This document shows, piece by piece, positions 26,876 through 36,047 of a DNA stretch of 64,000 nt. Positions within the stretch are counted from its first letter, which is position 1, and every line of letters starts with the position of its first letter. A program made the translations under genes and the position numbers. Source of the DNA: an uncultured Nitrospira sp. (GTDB lineage Bacteria; Nitrospirota; Nitrospiria; Nitrospirales; Nitrospiraceae); NCBI GenBank assembly GCA_902500825.1, contig CABVRX010000003.1, positions 124,001 to 188,000 on the forward strand. Direction: 5' to 3'. The notes under the pieces were generated by a model. The model searched no databases, was not told where the DNA came from, and worked only from the letters and a program-made list of their open reading frames with translations.

Positions 26876-27871
26876 GTGAGCCGGCAAATGAACGCTTGTT
26901 CCATTCCATGTAATCTTTGTGGCGGCATCGAGGTGTCGATCCTTTCGAACAGGAGCCGAAGCGGGAAGCCTTTACGGACCGTTATTTGTCAAGCCTGCGG
27001 GCTCGTGTGGTCGGACCCGCGCCCTCATGACGCCAGGCAGTTTTACGAGGAGGAGTATCGCCTTTCCTATAAGCAGACCTACAGCCCAAAACCGAAACAT
27101 GTCTTGCGCGCAGGTCATGTGGCCTTATCGCGATTCGAAAAGATCGAGCCGCTGCTGTCGAATCGGAAAACCGTTCTCGATGTCGGCACCGGCGGCGGAG
27201 AATTCGCCTATCTGCTTCAATCGTTGGGGCATGGCGTAAACGGGATTGAACCGAATAGAGGGTATGCCGACTATTCCATACAAAAATATGGACTCACGAT
27301 TCAGATCGGGTTCGTGCAAGATGCGGCGTTTCCCTCCGAATCGTTCGATGTGGCCACGATCTGGCATGTGCTCGAACATACGGAAGATCCGGGTCTCATT
27401 TTGGCCCTGCTCCGATCCTGGCTGAAACCAGACGGCACGCTTGTGGTGGAAGTTCCGAATGTGGAGGCGACTTGCCAGGCCCCCGGCAGCACGTTCCATG
27501 AAGCCCATCTCTATAATTTCAATGTCGTGTCGTTGCGCCGGTTGGCCAAGAAACACGGGTTGTACGAAGTCAAACATCTGATCTCTCGCGATGGCGGCAA
27601 CATCACGATGTTCCTGTCCCGCGCGGAGCCGCTCATTGAGGATCATTACGAAGCCGCTATCCCAGGCAACCACGAGTGGATCACGAGAATTGTGCGTCAA
27701 CACAGCAACGTGCGACGCCACTTGACGCCGCTGCCGTATCTGCGGGCTTGGCATCGCCTCTGCCGATCGCTTCAAGAGCGGCGTGAAACCGCGGATGAGC
27801 CGGGCGGAAAGGCACTACTCGACAAACTCTATTCTCCTCAGCTGCAGCTCCATTCCGTAGGGCTGCCATAG
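26876..27871 (+). CDS. SAM-dependent methyltransferase with N-terminal zinc-ribbon
   Basis: The 331-residue protein begins with a four-cysteine knuckle (CNLCGG ... CQACGLVWSDPRP), as in many methyltransferases of natural-product and LPS clusters. A class I domain follows: motif I VLDVGTGGGEFAYLLQSLG, then a FDVATIWHVLEHTEDP segment and LKPDGTLVVEVPNVE. GTG 26876 is preferred (AAGAGGAAGA upstream); GTG 26813 is possible. Sitting between heptosyltransferase genes, it probably methylates a core or O-chain sugar, which is inferred from context only. Confidence 0.82.
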   Translation: MSRQMNACSIPCNLCGGIEVSILSNRSRSGKPLRTVICQACGLVWSDPRPHDARQFYEEEYRLSYKQTYSPKPKHVLRAGHVALSRFEKIEPLLSNRKTVLDVGTGGGEFAYLLQSLGHGVNGIEPNRGYADYSIQKYGLTIQIGFVQDAAFPSESFDVATIWHVLEHTEDPGLILALLRSWLKPDGTLVVEVPNVEATCQAPGSTFHEAHLYNFNVVSLRRLAKKHGLYEVKHLISRDGGNITMFLSRAEPLIEDHYEAAIPGNHEWITRIVRQHSNVRRHLTPLPYLRAWHRLCRSLQERRETADEPGGKALLDKLYSPQLQLHSVGLP

Positions 27872-27884
27872 AGAGATTCAGATC

Positions 27885-29033
27885 GTGCAAGGATTAGTGA
27901 CACGCATTCTCTCTTCGTCGTCGGTCTCCGACGAGCGAGGTTTGCTGAAAGGATGTCCGGCGCCATCTGTCAACCATCCGGGGAGTCGTTCCTCATCTGC
28001 GTTGAACAGCGCCCGTATTCTTTTGATCAAGCCCAGTTCTCTTGGGGACATCGTTCACGCCTTTCCCGTTGTCTCGGCGATCAAAGCGCAATGGCCGGGA
28101 TCGCATATTACATGGCTGGTAAAGCGCCAGTGGGCTGATCTCGTCGAACGGGCGGAAGGAGTCGACCAGGTCTGGCCTGTGGAGATGACGGTGACGAGTT
28201 GGATCGAAGCAGGGCGTGCGCTACGCGCACAGCGGTTCGACCTTGCCATTGACCTACAGGGACTGTTTCGTAGCGGCATCTTGGCGCGGCTCAGCGGTGC
28301 TCCGACACGTATCGGATTCGCGAATGGGCGGGAAGGAAGTCCATGGTTCTATACTCAACGCGTACCGGTGCTCAGCCCCGATCTCCATGCCGTTGATCGA
28401 TATCTTTCGGTTGTCGCAGCGTTGGGGGCCTCTCTGCCTGACAAACCGCGATTTAGATTCAGATTGTCGGAAGAAGACATGACCGTCGTGAGAAAGCTTT
28501 GTCAAAGCAAAGGTTTGTCGGTGGACAAGCCGTGGGTGGCGATGAATATCGGCGCACGCTGGCCGACAAAACGCTGGTCGCCGTCGTCGTTCGCCGCCGT
28601 CGTGGATCAGCTGCATGAGGTGCAACTTGATCCTGTCGTCATGATAGGAGGCGCAGAAGAACGCGCGTATACGAATACGTTGAGAGCTCTGACGGACCGC
28701 CCGTTCATCGATTTGAGCGGTGAGATCCCATTGGGATATTTGCCGGCCCTGCTCTCGAAAGCGACCGCCATGATCACAAACGATTCCGGCCCAATGCATA
28801 TCGCGGCGGCGCTCGGGGTTCCCGTGGTCGCGATATTCGGACCCACGAGCCCGGCGCGGACTGGACCATATGGAGGCGGCCATCAGGTACTGACCAGTCG
28901 GATCCCTTGCAGCCCTTGTTTCAGTCGTGTCTGTCGGCACGTTCCTGAATTGGAATGTCTTCATCGTATTCAGCCGACCCAAGTGGTCGATGTCATACGG
29001 CCGTTGTTGACGGCTCATGTACCATGTCGATGA
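27885..29033 (+). CDS. waaC: ADP-heptose:LPS heptosyltransferase I-like protein (GT9)
   Basis: This GT9 protein (382 residues) likely adds the first L-glycero-D-manno-heptose to Kdo. Landmarks are ILLIKPSSLGDIVHAFPVVS, DLQGLFRSGILARLSGAPTR, GFANGREGSPWFYTQRVPV, NIGARWPTKRWSP, TNDSGPMHIAAALGVPVVAI and a C-terminal PCSPCFSRVCRH. The GREGSPWFYT pattern is like that in WaaC. The annotated GTG 27885 gives 39 extra polar residues before the conserved start; TTG 28002 (LNSARILL) may be the true start. The 3' end overlaps the next gene. Confidence 0.88.
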   Translation: MQGLVTRILSSSSVSDERGLLKGCPAPSVNHPGSRSSSALNSARILLIKPSSLGDIVHAFPVVSAIKAQWPGSHITWLVKRQWADLVERAEGVDQVWPVEMTVTSWIEAGRALRAQRFDLAIDLQGLFRSGILARLSGAPTRIGFANGREGSPWFYTQRVPVLSPDLHAVDRYLSVVAALGASLPDKPRFRFRLSEEDMTVVRKLCQSKGLSVDKPWVAMNIGARWPTKRWSPSSFAAVVDQLHEVQLDPVVMIGGAEERAYTNTLRALTDRPFIDLSGEIPLGYLPALLSKATAMITNDSGPMHIAAALGVPVVAIFGPTSPARTGPYGGGHQVLTSRIPCSPCFSRVCRHVPELECLHRIQPTQVVDVIRPLLTAHVPCR

Positions 29034-30046
29034 ACGTCTTGATCGTTCGCCCGGACGGCATCGGCGACGTCCTGCTCTCTCTTCCCGTGGCGACCCAACT
29101 CAAACGGCTTATGCCGGGAGTCACAGTCGGGTTTCTCACCAGTCCTACCGTCGCGTCCCTTCTCGATCGCCATCCAGACGTGGATTATGTGCGAACGATT
29201 CGCCTTACAGATCCATTCAAAGAACTTCGTCTCGCCTTTTCACGAGGAATCGAGGCGGCGATTTTTCTGAAGCCGTTTCGTCGTCTGATGTGGGCCGCAT
29301 GGGCGGCCGGTGTCCCGATTCGAGTTGCGACGGGATATCGTTGGTATAGCGTGTTGGCCAATCGTTATATTTATGAACATCGCAGCGAATTTTCGAAACA
29401 TGAATCAGAGTACAACGTTGAGATGTTGAAGGGCTTGGGGTTACGCCCTCAGCCTGTAACCCCGCCGGTGCTCACGTTGACGGAGGACGAACGGGCCGGC
29501 GGTGCATCTCGATGGTCGGTGTTGCCGAGTCCTCGCGTCGTGGTTCACCCGGGAGGAGTGTCTGCACGCCGCTGGAAGCTGGAGCATTATCGTGACCTGG
29601 TCATGGCACTGACGGACAACGGGTATGGTGTTGCGCTTACAGGCAGCGATCAGGAGCGAGCCGCGTTTGGCGGCGTCGCGCCTGAAATGCCGCCTTCATC
29701 AGGAATAGTTGATCTTATGGGAAAGCTGTCGCTGCGAGAATTGATGTCGGTGATCGCTAACGCCCATGTCGTCGTCTGCGGAGCGACCGGACCGGCTCAT
29801 CTCGCAGCGGCCCTGGGTATCCCCACCGTCACCTTGTTTGACCCTCGACGAAACAATTTGCCGGTGAGATGGAAACCGCTTGGGACAGGAGTCTTGCTGC
29901 GACCAGATGTTCCCACTTGCGAAAAATGTATCGGGGAGGTCTGCCCCCACTGGGATTGTCTTGATCGGTTCACTGTGGCAAAGGTCATGTCCGCCATCGC
30001 CAGAGTTTCAGAGCTCCCGTCAGCGCTTACCGTGCTTCATATGTAA
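29024..30046 (+). CDS. Glycosyltransferase family 9 (third heptosyltransferase-like protein)
   Basis: The 340-residue GT9 member has MNVLIVRPDGIGDVLLSLPV at the N-terminus, VVHPGGVSARRWKLEHYRDL and GATGPAHLAAALGIPTVTLF near the donor site. The usual DSGP is changed to GATGP, so it is divergent from WaaC/WaaF. C-terminal Cys residues (CEKCIGEVCPHWDC) resemble those of heptosyltransferases. It overlaps the previous gene (ATG 29024, or ATG 29030 in an ATGA overlap), so the two are translationally coupled. The likely role is adding a further heptose or another sugar to the core. Confidence 0.85.
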   Translation: MSMNVLIVRPDGIGDVLLSLPVATQLKRLMPGVTVGFLTSPTVASLLDRHPDVDYVRTIRLTDPFKELRLAFSRGIEAAIFLKPFRRLMWAAWAAGVPIRVATGYRWYSVLANRYIYEHRSEFSKHESEYNVEMLKGLGLRPQPVTPPVLTLTEDERAGGASRWSVLPSPRVVVHPGGVSARRWKLEHYRDLVMALTDNGYGVALTGSDQERAAFGGVAPEMPPSSGIVDLMGKLSLRELMSVIANAHVVVCGATGPAHLAAALGIPTVTLFDPRRNNLPVRWKPLGTGVLLRPDVPTCEKCIGEVCPHWDCLDRFTVAKVMSAIARVSELPSALTVLHM

Positions 30047-30109
30047 AGCGATCATCATTGGGCGAAGATTTTGTTCTCCGGATCATGCTTGACTCCAAGT
30101 CGCTTCTGT

Positions 30110-30124
30110 GTTCATATTCTGAAC
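30110..30124. promoter_or_regulatory. Small palindrome upstream of the regulator gene
   Basis: GTTCA - TATTC - TGAAC lies 17 bp before the start of the winged-helix gene. It is a candidate operator, possibly for autoregulation, but the arms are only 5 bp long. Confidence 0.25.
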
Positions 30125-30140
30125 GCATGGTTCTAACTAT

Positions 30141-30728
30141 ATGAATCTCCAAGGGCAACGAGATCTTCTCCTGCTGACCGAGGTAGAACGAGATGGTGCG
30201 GTTACTCAGCGCTCTCTCGCTTCCAAGTTAGGGGTTGCTCTGGGTCTGACCAATCTCTATCTTAAACGATTGGCACGGAAGGGCTATATCAAGATCACCA
30301 CGATTCCCTCACACCGAGTTCGGTATTTGCTGACTCCGCAAGGGTTTGCCGAGAAATCCAGGCTGACCTACCTTTATATGGAGTATTCGCTCTCACACTA
30401 CCGCGATATGCGTGCGCGGCTGCGAGACGCGCTTTCCCAGGTGGTCACAAGCGGAGCGAAACGAGTCGTCATATATGGAACCGGCGAACTGGCGGAGATG
30501 GCTTACCTGTCGCTCAGAGAAATGCAGATGACCTTGGTCGGATTTGTCGGTGATAGCCGGCAAGAGTCGTTCTTATCCTATCCGGTCTGGCCGCCGGAGG
30601 CACTGCGTGAATGGGAGTTCGATGCGGTGCTACTCACGGAGATTGAACGAACGGTACGACACCGTGAAATATTGGGGCAGTCTCACGTTCCAGATGTGAA
30701 AATTCTCGCGCTGGTCCCGTCGGTCTAA
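30141..30728 (+). CDS. Winged-helix regulator with a Rossmann-like C-terminal domain
   Basis: The 195-residue protein has an N-terminal MarR-like winged helix (RDLLLLTEVERDGAVTQRSL ... LTNLYLKRLARKGYIKI, residues ~7-65). A C-terminal domain follows with a nucleotide-binding-type loop VVIYGTGELAEMAYLSL (GTGE at 113-116). Such two-domain proteins often open extracellular or O-polysaccharide clusters next to a NusG-like gene. It sits exactly between the core LPS genes and the O-polysaccharide genes and is followed by that antiterminator, which suggests cluster-level regulation. A sensing role for the Rossmann part, for example of a sugar nucleotide, is inference. Confidence 0.78.
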   Translation: MNLQGQRDLLLLTEVERDGAVTQRSLASKLGVALGLTNLYLKRLARKGYIKITTIPSHRVRYLLTPQGFAEKSRLTYLYMEYSLSHYRDMRARLRDALSQVVTSGAKRVVIYGTGELAEMAYLSLREMQMTLVGFVGDSRQESFLSYPVWPPEALREWEFDAVLLTEIERTVRHREILGQSHVPDVKILALVPSV

Positions 30729-30782
30729 GCGCTTGAAGGATAGACGAGTTTTTCCGTTCACTGTAAGTGAGAGGGCGAAGCT

Positions 30783-31289
30783 GTGTTCGAGACCAAGACG
30801 AACCGTCTTCACTGGTACGCGCTTCGTACGAAATCTCGCCATGAAAAATTCGTGCGGGATCAGCTTCACAAACAGGGCATCGAACCGTTGTTGCCGACGG
30901 TGAAGCGGCTCAGTCAATGGAAGGACCGCAAAAAGGAAATCGAAGTGCCGTTATTTTCCGGCTACTGTTTTGTGCGATTCGGGCAAGAGGGAAAGCTACC
31001 GGTGCAGAAGGTAGTGGGAGTTCTCGAAGTTGTCGGCAACAAGCGACCGGAGCCCATTCCCGAGGAGGAAATAGAATCACTGAAGACTTTGATGACCAGT
31101 ATCCTTCCGTTTGATCCGCATCCCTATCTGCATGAAGGCATGAAGGTCGAGGTCATTCGCGGTCCCTTGCAGGGAGTTCATGGAATTCTCTTACGGAAGG
31201 AAAAACGACATCGGCTCGTGATCGGAGTTCGAGTGATTCAGCAAGCGGCGGTAGTCGAAATTGATGTGAAAGACGTTGTGCCGGCGTGA
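30783..31289 (+). CDS. NusG/RfaH/UpxY-type transcription antitermination factor
   Basis: The 168-residue protein starts with an NGN domain (WYALRTKSRHEKFVRDQL, PLFSGYCFVRFGQ, about residues 10-105) followed by a KOW motif (EGMKVEVIRGPLQGVHGIL, about residues 119-137). This is the specialised NusG paralog type (RfaH/UpxY/LoaP) that lets RNA polymerase read through long polysaccharide operons. Its location immediately before the O-polysaccharide genes fits that role. GTG 30783 is the start. I see no E. coli-like ops element (GGCGGTAG) in the following leader. Confidence 0.88.
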   Translation: MFETKTNRLHWYALRTKSRHEKFVRDQLHKQGIEPLLPTVKRLSQWKDRKKEIEVPLFSGYCFVRFGQEGKLPVQKVVGVLEVVGNKRPEPIPEEEIESLKTLMTSILPFDPHPYLHEGMKVEVIRGPLQGVHGILLRKEKRHRLVIGVRVIQQAAVVEIDVKDVVPA

Positions 31290-31383
31290 GAAGCTTGTCG
31301 TTCAACCAGGTCGTTTCTACCCCATGTAAGTCGGCAGTCAGCACCGATGTCTGTTGTAATAGGCTGATTCGCTTGCCCGAAGC

Positions 31384-31860
31384 ATGAAGAACTCCAAGAT
31401 TTGCTCCATGTATGGGAACAGGGTCGTGGATGGGATGTGTGTACGCGTGGGAGTCGGGGTGGTTGTGCGAGGTCCAGGAGAAGCCATCCTGTTGGAAAAG
31501 CGTCGTGACTGTGGATGGTGGGGGTTACCGGGAGGAAGGGTAGAGCCGGGTGAGTCTCTGATTGAAGCAGCCGTACGAGAGGTGCTTGAAGAGACCGGCC
31601 TCACGGTGGAAGTGACGCATCTGATCGGCGTGTATTCCGACCCCGATGGCCGTATTGTGACCTATCCGGATAACGGCGATGTGGTCCAGTTGATCGATGC
31701 CGTCGTTGGCGCGCGGGTTCTGTCCGGACAAATCATATGTAGTCATGAGAGTGAAGAGGTCAGGTTTTTCTCCCCGTCTCAATTGCCGGAACAGATTGTG
31801 CCTCCGGCGCGACAACCCCTTGCCGACGCATTCGAAGGGCGACGCGGAGTCCTGCGCTAG
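31384..31860 (+). CDS. NUDIX hydrolase
   Basis: The 158-residue protein has a perfect Nudix box, G-x5-E-x7-REVLEETGL, beginning at GRVEPGES and continuing to REVLEETGL (about residues 44-66). It hydrolyses a nucleoside diphosphate linked to another moiety. In a polysaccharide cluster the substrate might be a sugar nucleotide such as GDP-mannose, but housecleaning ADP-ribose-type hydrolysis is equally possible. The stop lies 12 bp before the flippase gene, suggesting co-transcription. Confidence 0.88.
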   Translation: MKNSKICSMYGNRVVDGMCVRVGVGVVVRGPGEAILLEKRRDCGWWGLPGGRVEPGESLIEAAVREVLEETGLTVEVTHLIGVYSDPDGRIVTYPDNGDVVQLIDAVVGARVLSGQIICSHESEEVRFFSPSQLPEQIVPPARQPLADAFEGRRGVLR

Positions 31861-31872
31861 AATGGGCTTGTA

Positions 31873-33384
31873 ATGACACCATTCCGCGATCTTCTCGTGC
31901 TCGGTCTTGGACGGGGGCTTCAAGTCCTTGCAGGACTTGTCACGATCAAGACCGCGACAACGATATTGTCACCAGGTGAAGTCGGGAGCATGAACCAGCT
32001 GATGAGTTTAGCCATTTTAGGGACTTCAGCCTTGTTGATGCCCATGACTGCCTATATCGGTCGTGGATGTTTGGAGTGGATGGATGCTGGAGTATTGAGC
32101 CGAAGGTTGAACTCCTATCTGCTCATTATTTTGGCTATCGCTCTGCTCTGTGGTTCGATCGTTTGGGTCATTCAGGTTCAGTTGACGGTCGTTTCAGGAA
32201 TGACTCCAATTTGGGCCGCAGGATTAGTCGTGCTCTATACAGTCGGTTTTGCGTTACATACGATGGGGGCCTCGGGACTGAATCTTATCGGCCATCGTTT
32301 TCTCTACATCCTGTTCGTGAACCTCGCGGCCTGGGGAGGGCTTCTGTTAGCGATGTGGTGGTCGAAACAGGAAGCAAGTCCGGAGATGTGGTTGCTCGGA
32401 ATCTTTTGCGGCTTTCTTCTCTCGTCCCTTTCCTATGTGATTTTAGACCGACGTGCCAGAGAGTCTGGTCAAGCGAGAGCAGCTCACTTGCCGGGCATAC
32501 TGGCGTTCGATTGGTGGACACTATTGATGTTTGTGGGGCCCCAGGCGATAGCGTTCCTGTTTTTCTGGATCCAAACACAAAGTTATCGGTTTGTTCTCAG
32601 CTGGGTTGCCGATATCACCACCGTCGGCTTGTTTGCAGCAGGGTATATGATTTGCTCGGTACCCATGCAGACTTTGGAAAATCTTTTCAACGAGTTTTAC
32701 AGTCCGATGTTGTTTCGAGCCCTGAAAGGGCAAGATAGGGAGGGGATTGCGCGCGCATGGAATGACTATGCGGCAGCCTACATTCCCACTGTCATTTTGT
32801 TCGGCGCGTTCCTAATCGGGAATGCCGCATTTATGGTGAAACTCCTCTTAGGTGAACAGTTTCAAGCAATAGCATCGATTCTTGTTTGGCCTGCGTTAAC
32901 CGAGACCTTTCGAGCCATCTCGTCGACACTTCACCATCTCGGTTTGGCGAAGGTCGATATGACGGTCAATGTCTTGCCTGTCGCGCTTGGTGCGCTTGTC
33001 GCGCCCATACTCGTATACCTTCTGGCTTCCCAGGAACCGCTATTGGGGACGGCGTTGGCGCTTCTTGCGGCAGCCGTGGTTGCATTTGCTGCGGTGATTC
33101 CCATCAGTCGCCGCGCTTTACCGGTCGTATGGCCCGTGAGGCGAATCATGTACGCTGTCGCATTAGCCGTTCCATTGTGCTTGCTGGGACATGCGATGGG
33201 TGTCGGGTTTGGAGAATTGTCTGAAAGCAAGGCCATGGTTGCGTTGGTGATCTCCGGACTCACCATGCTGTTTCTTCAGTATGTGATGGCGAAGGAATGG
33301 ATTCGTCAGGCTCGTCCCGTCGTGGGTAGGGTCTCGGGGGAGATCGAGGCGTGCCCCCAATATGGGACGAGTTCTCAAGGGTAA
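31873..33384 (+). CDS. Polysaccharide flippase, Wzx-like (MOP superfamily)
   Basis: The 503-residue integral membrane protein has about 12 hydrophobic spans spread evenly along its length and no signal peptide. It starts with FRDLLVLGLGRGLQVLAGLV and a typical KTATTILSPGEVGSMNQL segment, as in O-antigen/teichoic acid exporters that flip undecaprenyl-linked repeat units. The stop overlaps the next ATG as TAATG. The window also encodes a Wzm/Wzt exporter at 42.4-44.5 kb, so two export routes may coexist. Confidence 0.85.
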   Translation: MTPFRDLLVLGLGRGLQVLAGLVTIKTATTILSPGEVGSMNQLMSLAILGTSALLMPMTAYIGRGCLEWMDAGVLSRRLNSYLLIILAIALLCGSIVWVIQVQLTVVSGMTPIWAAGLVVLYTVGFALHTMGASGLNLIGHRFLYILFVNLAAWGGLLLAMWWSKQEASPEMWLLGIFCGFLLSSLSYVILDRRARESGQARAAHLPGILAFDWWTLLMFVGPQAIAFLFFWIQTQSYRFVLSWVADITTVGLFAAGYMICSVPMQTLENLFNEFYSPMLFRALKGQDREGIARAWNDYAAAYIPTVILFGAFLIGNAAFMVKLLLGEQFQAIASILVWPALTETFRAISSTLHHLGLAKVDMTVNVLPVALGALVAPILVYLLASQEPLLGTALALLAAAVVAFAAVIPISRRALPVVWPVRRIMYAVALAVPLCLLGHAMGVGFGELSESKAMVALVISGLTMLFLQYVMAKEWIRQARPVVGRVSGEIEACPQYGTSSQG

Positions 33385-34319
33385 TGTTCTTGGATTTGGT
33401 AGACGTTTCGCAACCCGTGATTTCAGTCGTGACTCCGTCACTCAACCACGGACGCTTTCTCCGGCAGACCATCGAAAGCGTAGCAGCGCAGACCTTCCGA
33501 AGCTTTGAGCATATTGTTGTCGATGGAGGATCGACAGATGGGACGGTTGAGATTCTCAAGAAATTCCCCCATCTCCGGTGGATATCTGAACGGGACGACC
33601 ACGTTGTTGAGGCCTATCAGAAAGCCTTGGCTATGGCGAGAGGGCAGTACATTATTCAATGCTGTGTCTCGGATGGATTTCTTGATCCGAACTGGTTCAG
33701 AAAATGCATTGAGGTGCTTGAAAAGGATGATGAGGTGTCGTTGGTGTGGGGCTTTGCCCAAACCATGTCCGAGGAGGGCGATCTGCTGAATGTCTGCTTT
33801 CAGGATTTTTTTGCGGATCCCCCTCCACAGAAGCGAGACTTTCTGGCGTTTTGGCTGGTAAGCGGATTTCCATTACCCGAAGGGAACTATTGCGTGAGGG
33901 CCAAGGTGATTCAGACGTTGTTTCCCGATACTCAGTCGAGCGATTGGTTTCGAACCTGTCCGCATCTCGGGTTCATGTACAAGTTTTTTACGGAAGGGTA
34001 CAACCCATCTTTTATTCCGGTGGTCGCAAATTTCGGTCGTTTGCACCACGATCAGCGCAGCCGGCGTTTGAGCGATGTGGAGAAGCCTGGACAAGTCGCT
34101 TATCTCAAGGCTGTGAAAGAGTATGGGAGGAGCATTCTCAGTGGACGCGCGATCCATCGCTTTCGCAACGGCAAGTCGCAGGTGATCGGGCAGATTCAGC
34201 CGCAGGACCTCCCTTCGCTGAGGAGAACGATGTGGCGGCATCGGTTGCTCCGTTCCCCTCTGCTTCGAATCGATCCCTATACTCTGGCGGTAAAGCTCGG
34301 CGCGCGAATGTTCAGTTGA
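33384..34319 (+). CDS. Glycosyltransferase family 2
   Basis: This 311-residue GT-A glycosyltransferase has the classical N-terminus VISVVTPSLNHGRFLRQTIE and the nucleotide-sugar motif VVDGGSTDGTVEIL; no DxD of standard form was seen, but the CCVSDGFLDPNWF stretch takes its place. ATG 33384 overlaps the flippase stop (TAATG); GTG 33351 would overlap that gene. The acceptor and sugar are unknown; it likely builds the O-polysaccharide repeat. Confidence 0.87.
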   Translation: MFLDLVDVSQPVISVVTPSLNHGRFLRQTIESVAAQTFRSFEHIVVDGGSTDGTVEILKKFPHLRWISERDDHVVEAYQKALAMARGQYIIQCCVSDGFLDPNWFRKCIEVLEKDDEVSLVWGFAQTMSEEGDLLNVCFQDFFADPPPQKRDFLAFWLVSGFPLPEGNYCVRAKVIQTLFPDTQSSDWFRTCPHLGFMYKFFTEGYNPSFIPVVANFGRLHHDQRSRRLSDVEKPGQVAYLKAVKEYGRSILSGRAIHRFRNGKSQVIGQIQPQDLPSLRRTMWRHRLLRSPLLRIDPYTLAVKLGARMFS

Positions 34320-34445
34320 AGCGAGCCATGGCGACGTTTCAGCTCGTGTTCTTTTTGTAATTGCAGTTATGTAGTGGGCCTGGCATGATGAGCGGGCCAT
34401 TCTCGTGAAAAATATCCCACTGCAAATCGAAGAGAGGTAGAGAGA

Positions 34446-36005
34446 GTGATGGCTGCATCACGCATGCCTTCCAAAAGGCTGGATGTGCTTTTTGTCAACG
34501 CCGATTCGTCGTTGCAGGCCTATCAAGGGTTGGCGAAGACCTATTCCGCCATTGAGCCCCCTACATGGGCGCTGTTGCTCGCACAGTCATGTCGAGCGAA
34601 GGATTTCGGCGTGGCGATACTGGATTGCGATGCGGAGAAGTTATCGTTGTCCGAAGCCGTGAGTCGGATTCAGAGCGCGAATCCTCGACTGGTCGTGTTC
34701 GTGGTGTACGGACAGAATCCCAACTCCGGGACGACGGGAATGATCGGAGCCAGCGCGCTTGCAAAAGAACTGAAGCAGCAATATCCGGAGTGCCCGATTT
34801 GTTTCGTCGGCTCCCACACGAGTGCTCTGCCGCTCGATGTCTTGGGCCTTCCGTTTGTGGATTTCGTGCTCCTCAATGAAGGTGTGTATGCGTTGCACAA
34901 TCTTTTGCGGACCGACCTGCGTTCAGGGCTGAAGGCGGTGAAGGGTATTGGATACAAAGTGGATGATTCCAAGGACAATCGCCGACCGGTCTTGAACGAG
35001 CCGCAATCCGTGGTGCCGCAAGATCGGATGGATATCGACATGCCCGGCTACGCATGGGATCTTCTGCCATACCGGTCGCGTCCGCTGGATCTGTATCGGG
35101 CACACTTTTGGCACGCAGAGTTCGATCATGAGAAACGCACTCCCTTTGCCGCGATCTACACGTCTCTGGGGTGCACATTTGCCTGCGATTTCTGCATGAT
35201 CAACATCGTGAATCGCGTAGATAACGGAAACGGAATCGATGCGTCCCATTCACGAGGGATGCGGTTTTGGAGTTCGAAGTTGATCGCGGGCGAGATCGAA
35301 ACACTTGCAAAGATGGGAGTGGAGACGATCCGTATCAGTGACGAAATGTTCTTCTTGAATCGGAAGTACTACGAGCCGCTCTTAGGTGACATCATCGAAC
35401 GTGACCTGCGCTTGCGGATGTGGGCCTACGCCAGAGTCGATACGGTCCGTCATGAATATATTGACTTGTTCCGGCGGGCCGGCATCAACTGGCTGGCGCT
35501 CGGGATCGAAGCGGGGAACCAAACAGTACGGCAAGAAGTCTCAAAGGGATCGTTTCAAGAGGTCAATATTCGAGCCGTCTGCGACAAGGTGCGGGCTGCC
35601 GGGATGAACGTCATCAGCAACTACATTTTTGGATTTCCCGACGATACGCCGGAGACGATGGGGGAAACATTGGATTTAGCGCTTGAATTGAATACCGAAA
35701 TGGCCAATATGTATCCCTGTCAAGCCTTGCCGGGAAGTCCGATGTACCACATGGCCAAACAACAAGGGTGGCGGCTGCCGGATAGCTATAGCGGGTACGC
35801 CTTCCTGTCGTACGACAGTCAGCCGCTCCCGACAAAGCATGTGACGGCGGCGGAGGTGCTGAAGTTTCGAGATGAGGCATGGCAAAAATACTTTTCAAAT
35901 CCGGCGTACCTGAACTTGGTTGAAACGAAGTTCGGTGAGAAAGAACGGGCCAACGTCGAAGCCATGGCCAAAGTGCGGTTGCGCCGGAAACTCCTCGGTG
36001 ATTGA
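34446..36005 (+). CDS. Cobalamin-binding radical SAM protein
   Basis: The 519-residue protein combines an N-terminal B12-binding Rossmann domain (residues ~10-170: LFVNADSSL, EPPTWALLLAQSC, VGSHTSALP) with a radical SAM core carrying the [4Fe-4S] ligands Cys243, Cys247 and Cys250 (LGCTFACDFC). BchE-like members methylate or rearrange unactivated carbons using methylcobalamin. AGAGAG precedes the ATG. It directly precedes the sugar-kinase gene and does not carry the C-terminal GYN module seen in the later radical SAM proteins. C-methylation of a sugar is a possible role, as inference. Confidence 0.87.
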   Translation: MMAASRMPSKRLDVLFVNADSSLQAYQGLAKTYSAIEPPTWALLLAQSCRAKDFGVAILDCDAEKLSLSEAVSRIQSANPRLVVFVVYGQNPNSGTTGMIGASALAKELKQQYPECPICFVGSHTSALPLDVLGLPFVDFVLLNEGVYALHNLLRTDLRSGLKAVKGIGYKVDDSKDNRRPVLNEPQSVVPQDRMDIDMPGYAWDLLPYRSRPLDLYRAHFWHAEFDHEKRTPFAAIYTSLGCTFACDFCMINIVNRVDNGNGIDASHSRGMRFWSSKLIAGEIETLAKMGVETIRISDEMFFLNRKYYEPLLGDIIERDLRLRMWAYARVDTVRHEYIDLFRRAGINWLALGIEAGNQTVRQEVSKGSFQEVNIRAVCDKVRAAGMNVISNYIFGFPDDTPETMGETLDLALELNTEMANMYPCQALPGSPMYHMAKQQGWRLPDSYSGYAFLSYDSQPLPTKHVTAAEVLKFRDEAWQKYFSNPAYLNLVETKFGEKERANVEAMAKVRLRRKLLGD

Positions 36006-36047
36006 CGCGGATCCGGTTTTGATGAAGAAACAGTTGAGGCTTGAGGC

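Noticed and set aside
30089-30120. A sigma-70 promoter (TTGACT ... TATTCT) before the winged-helix gene
   Set aside because: The spacing of 20 bp is too long, and the hexamer at 17 bp is a poor match; I do not list it as a promoter.
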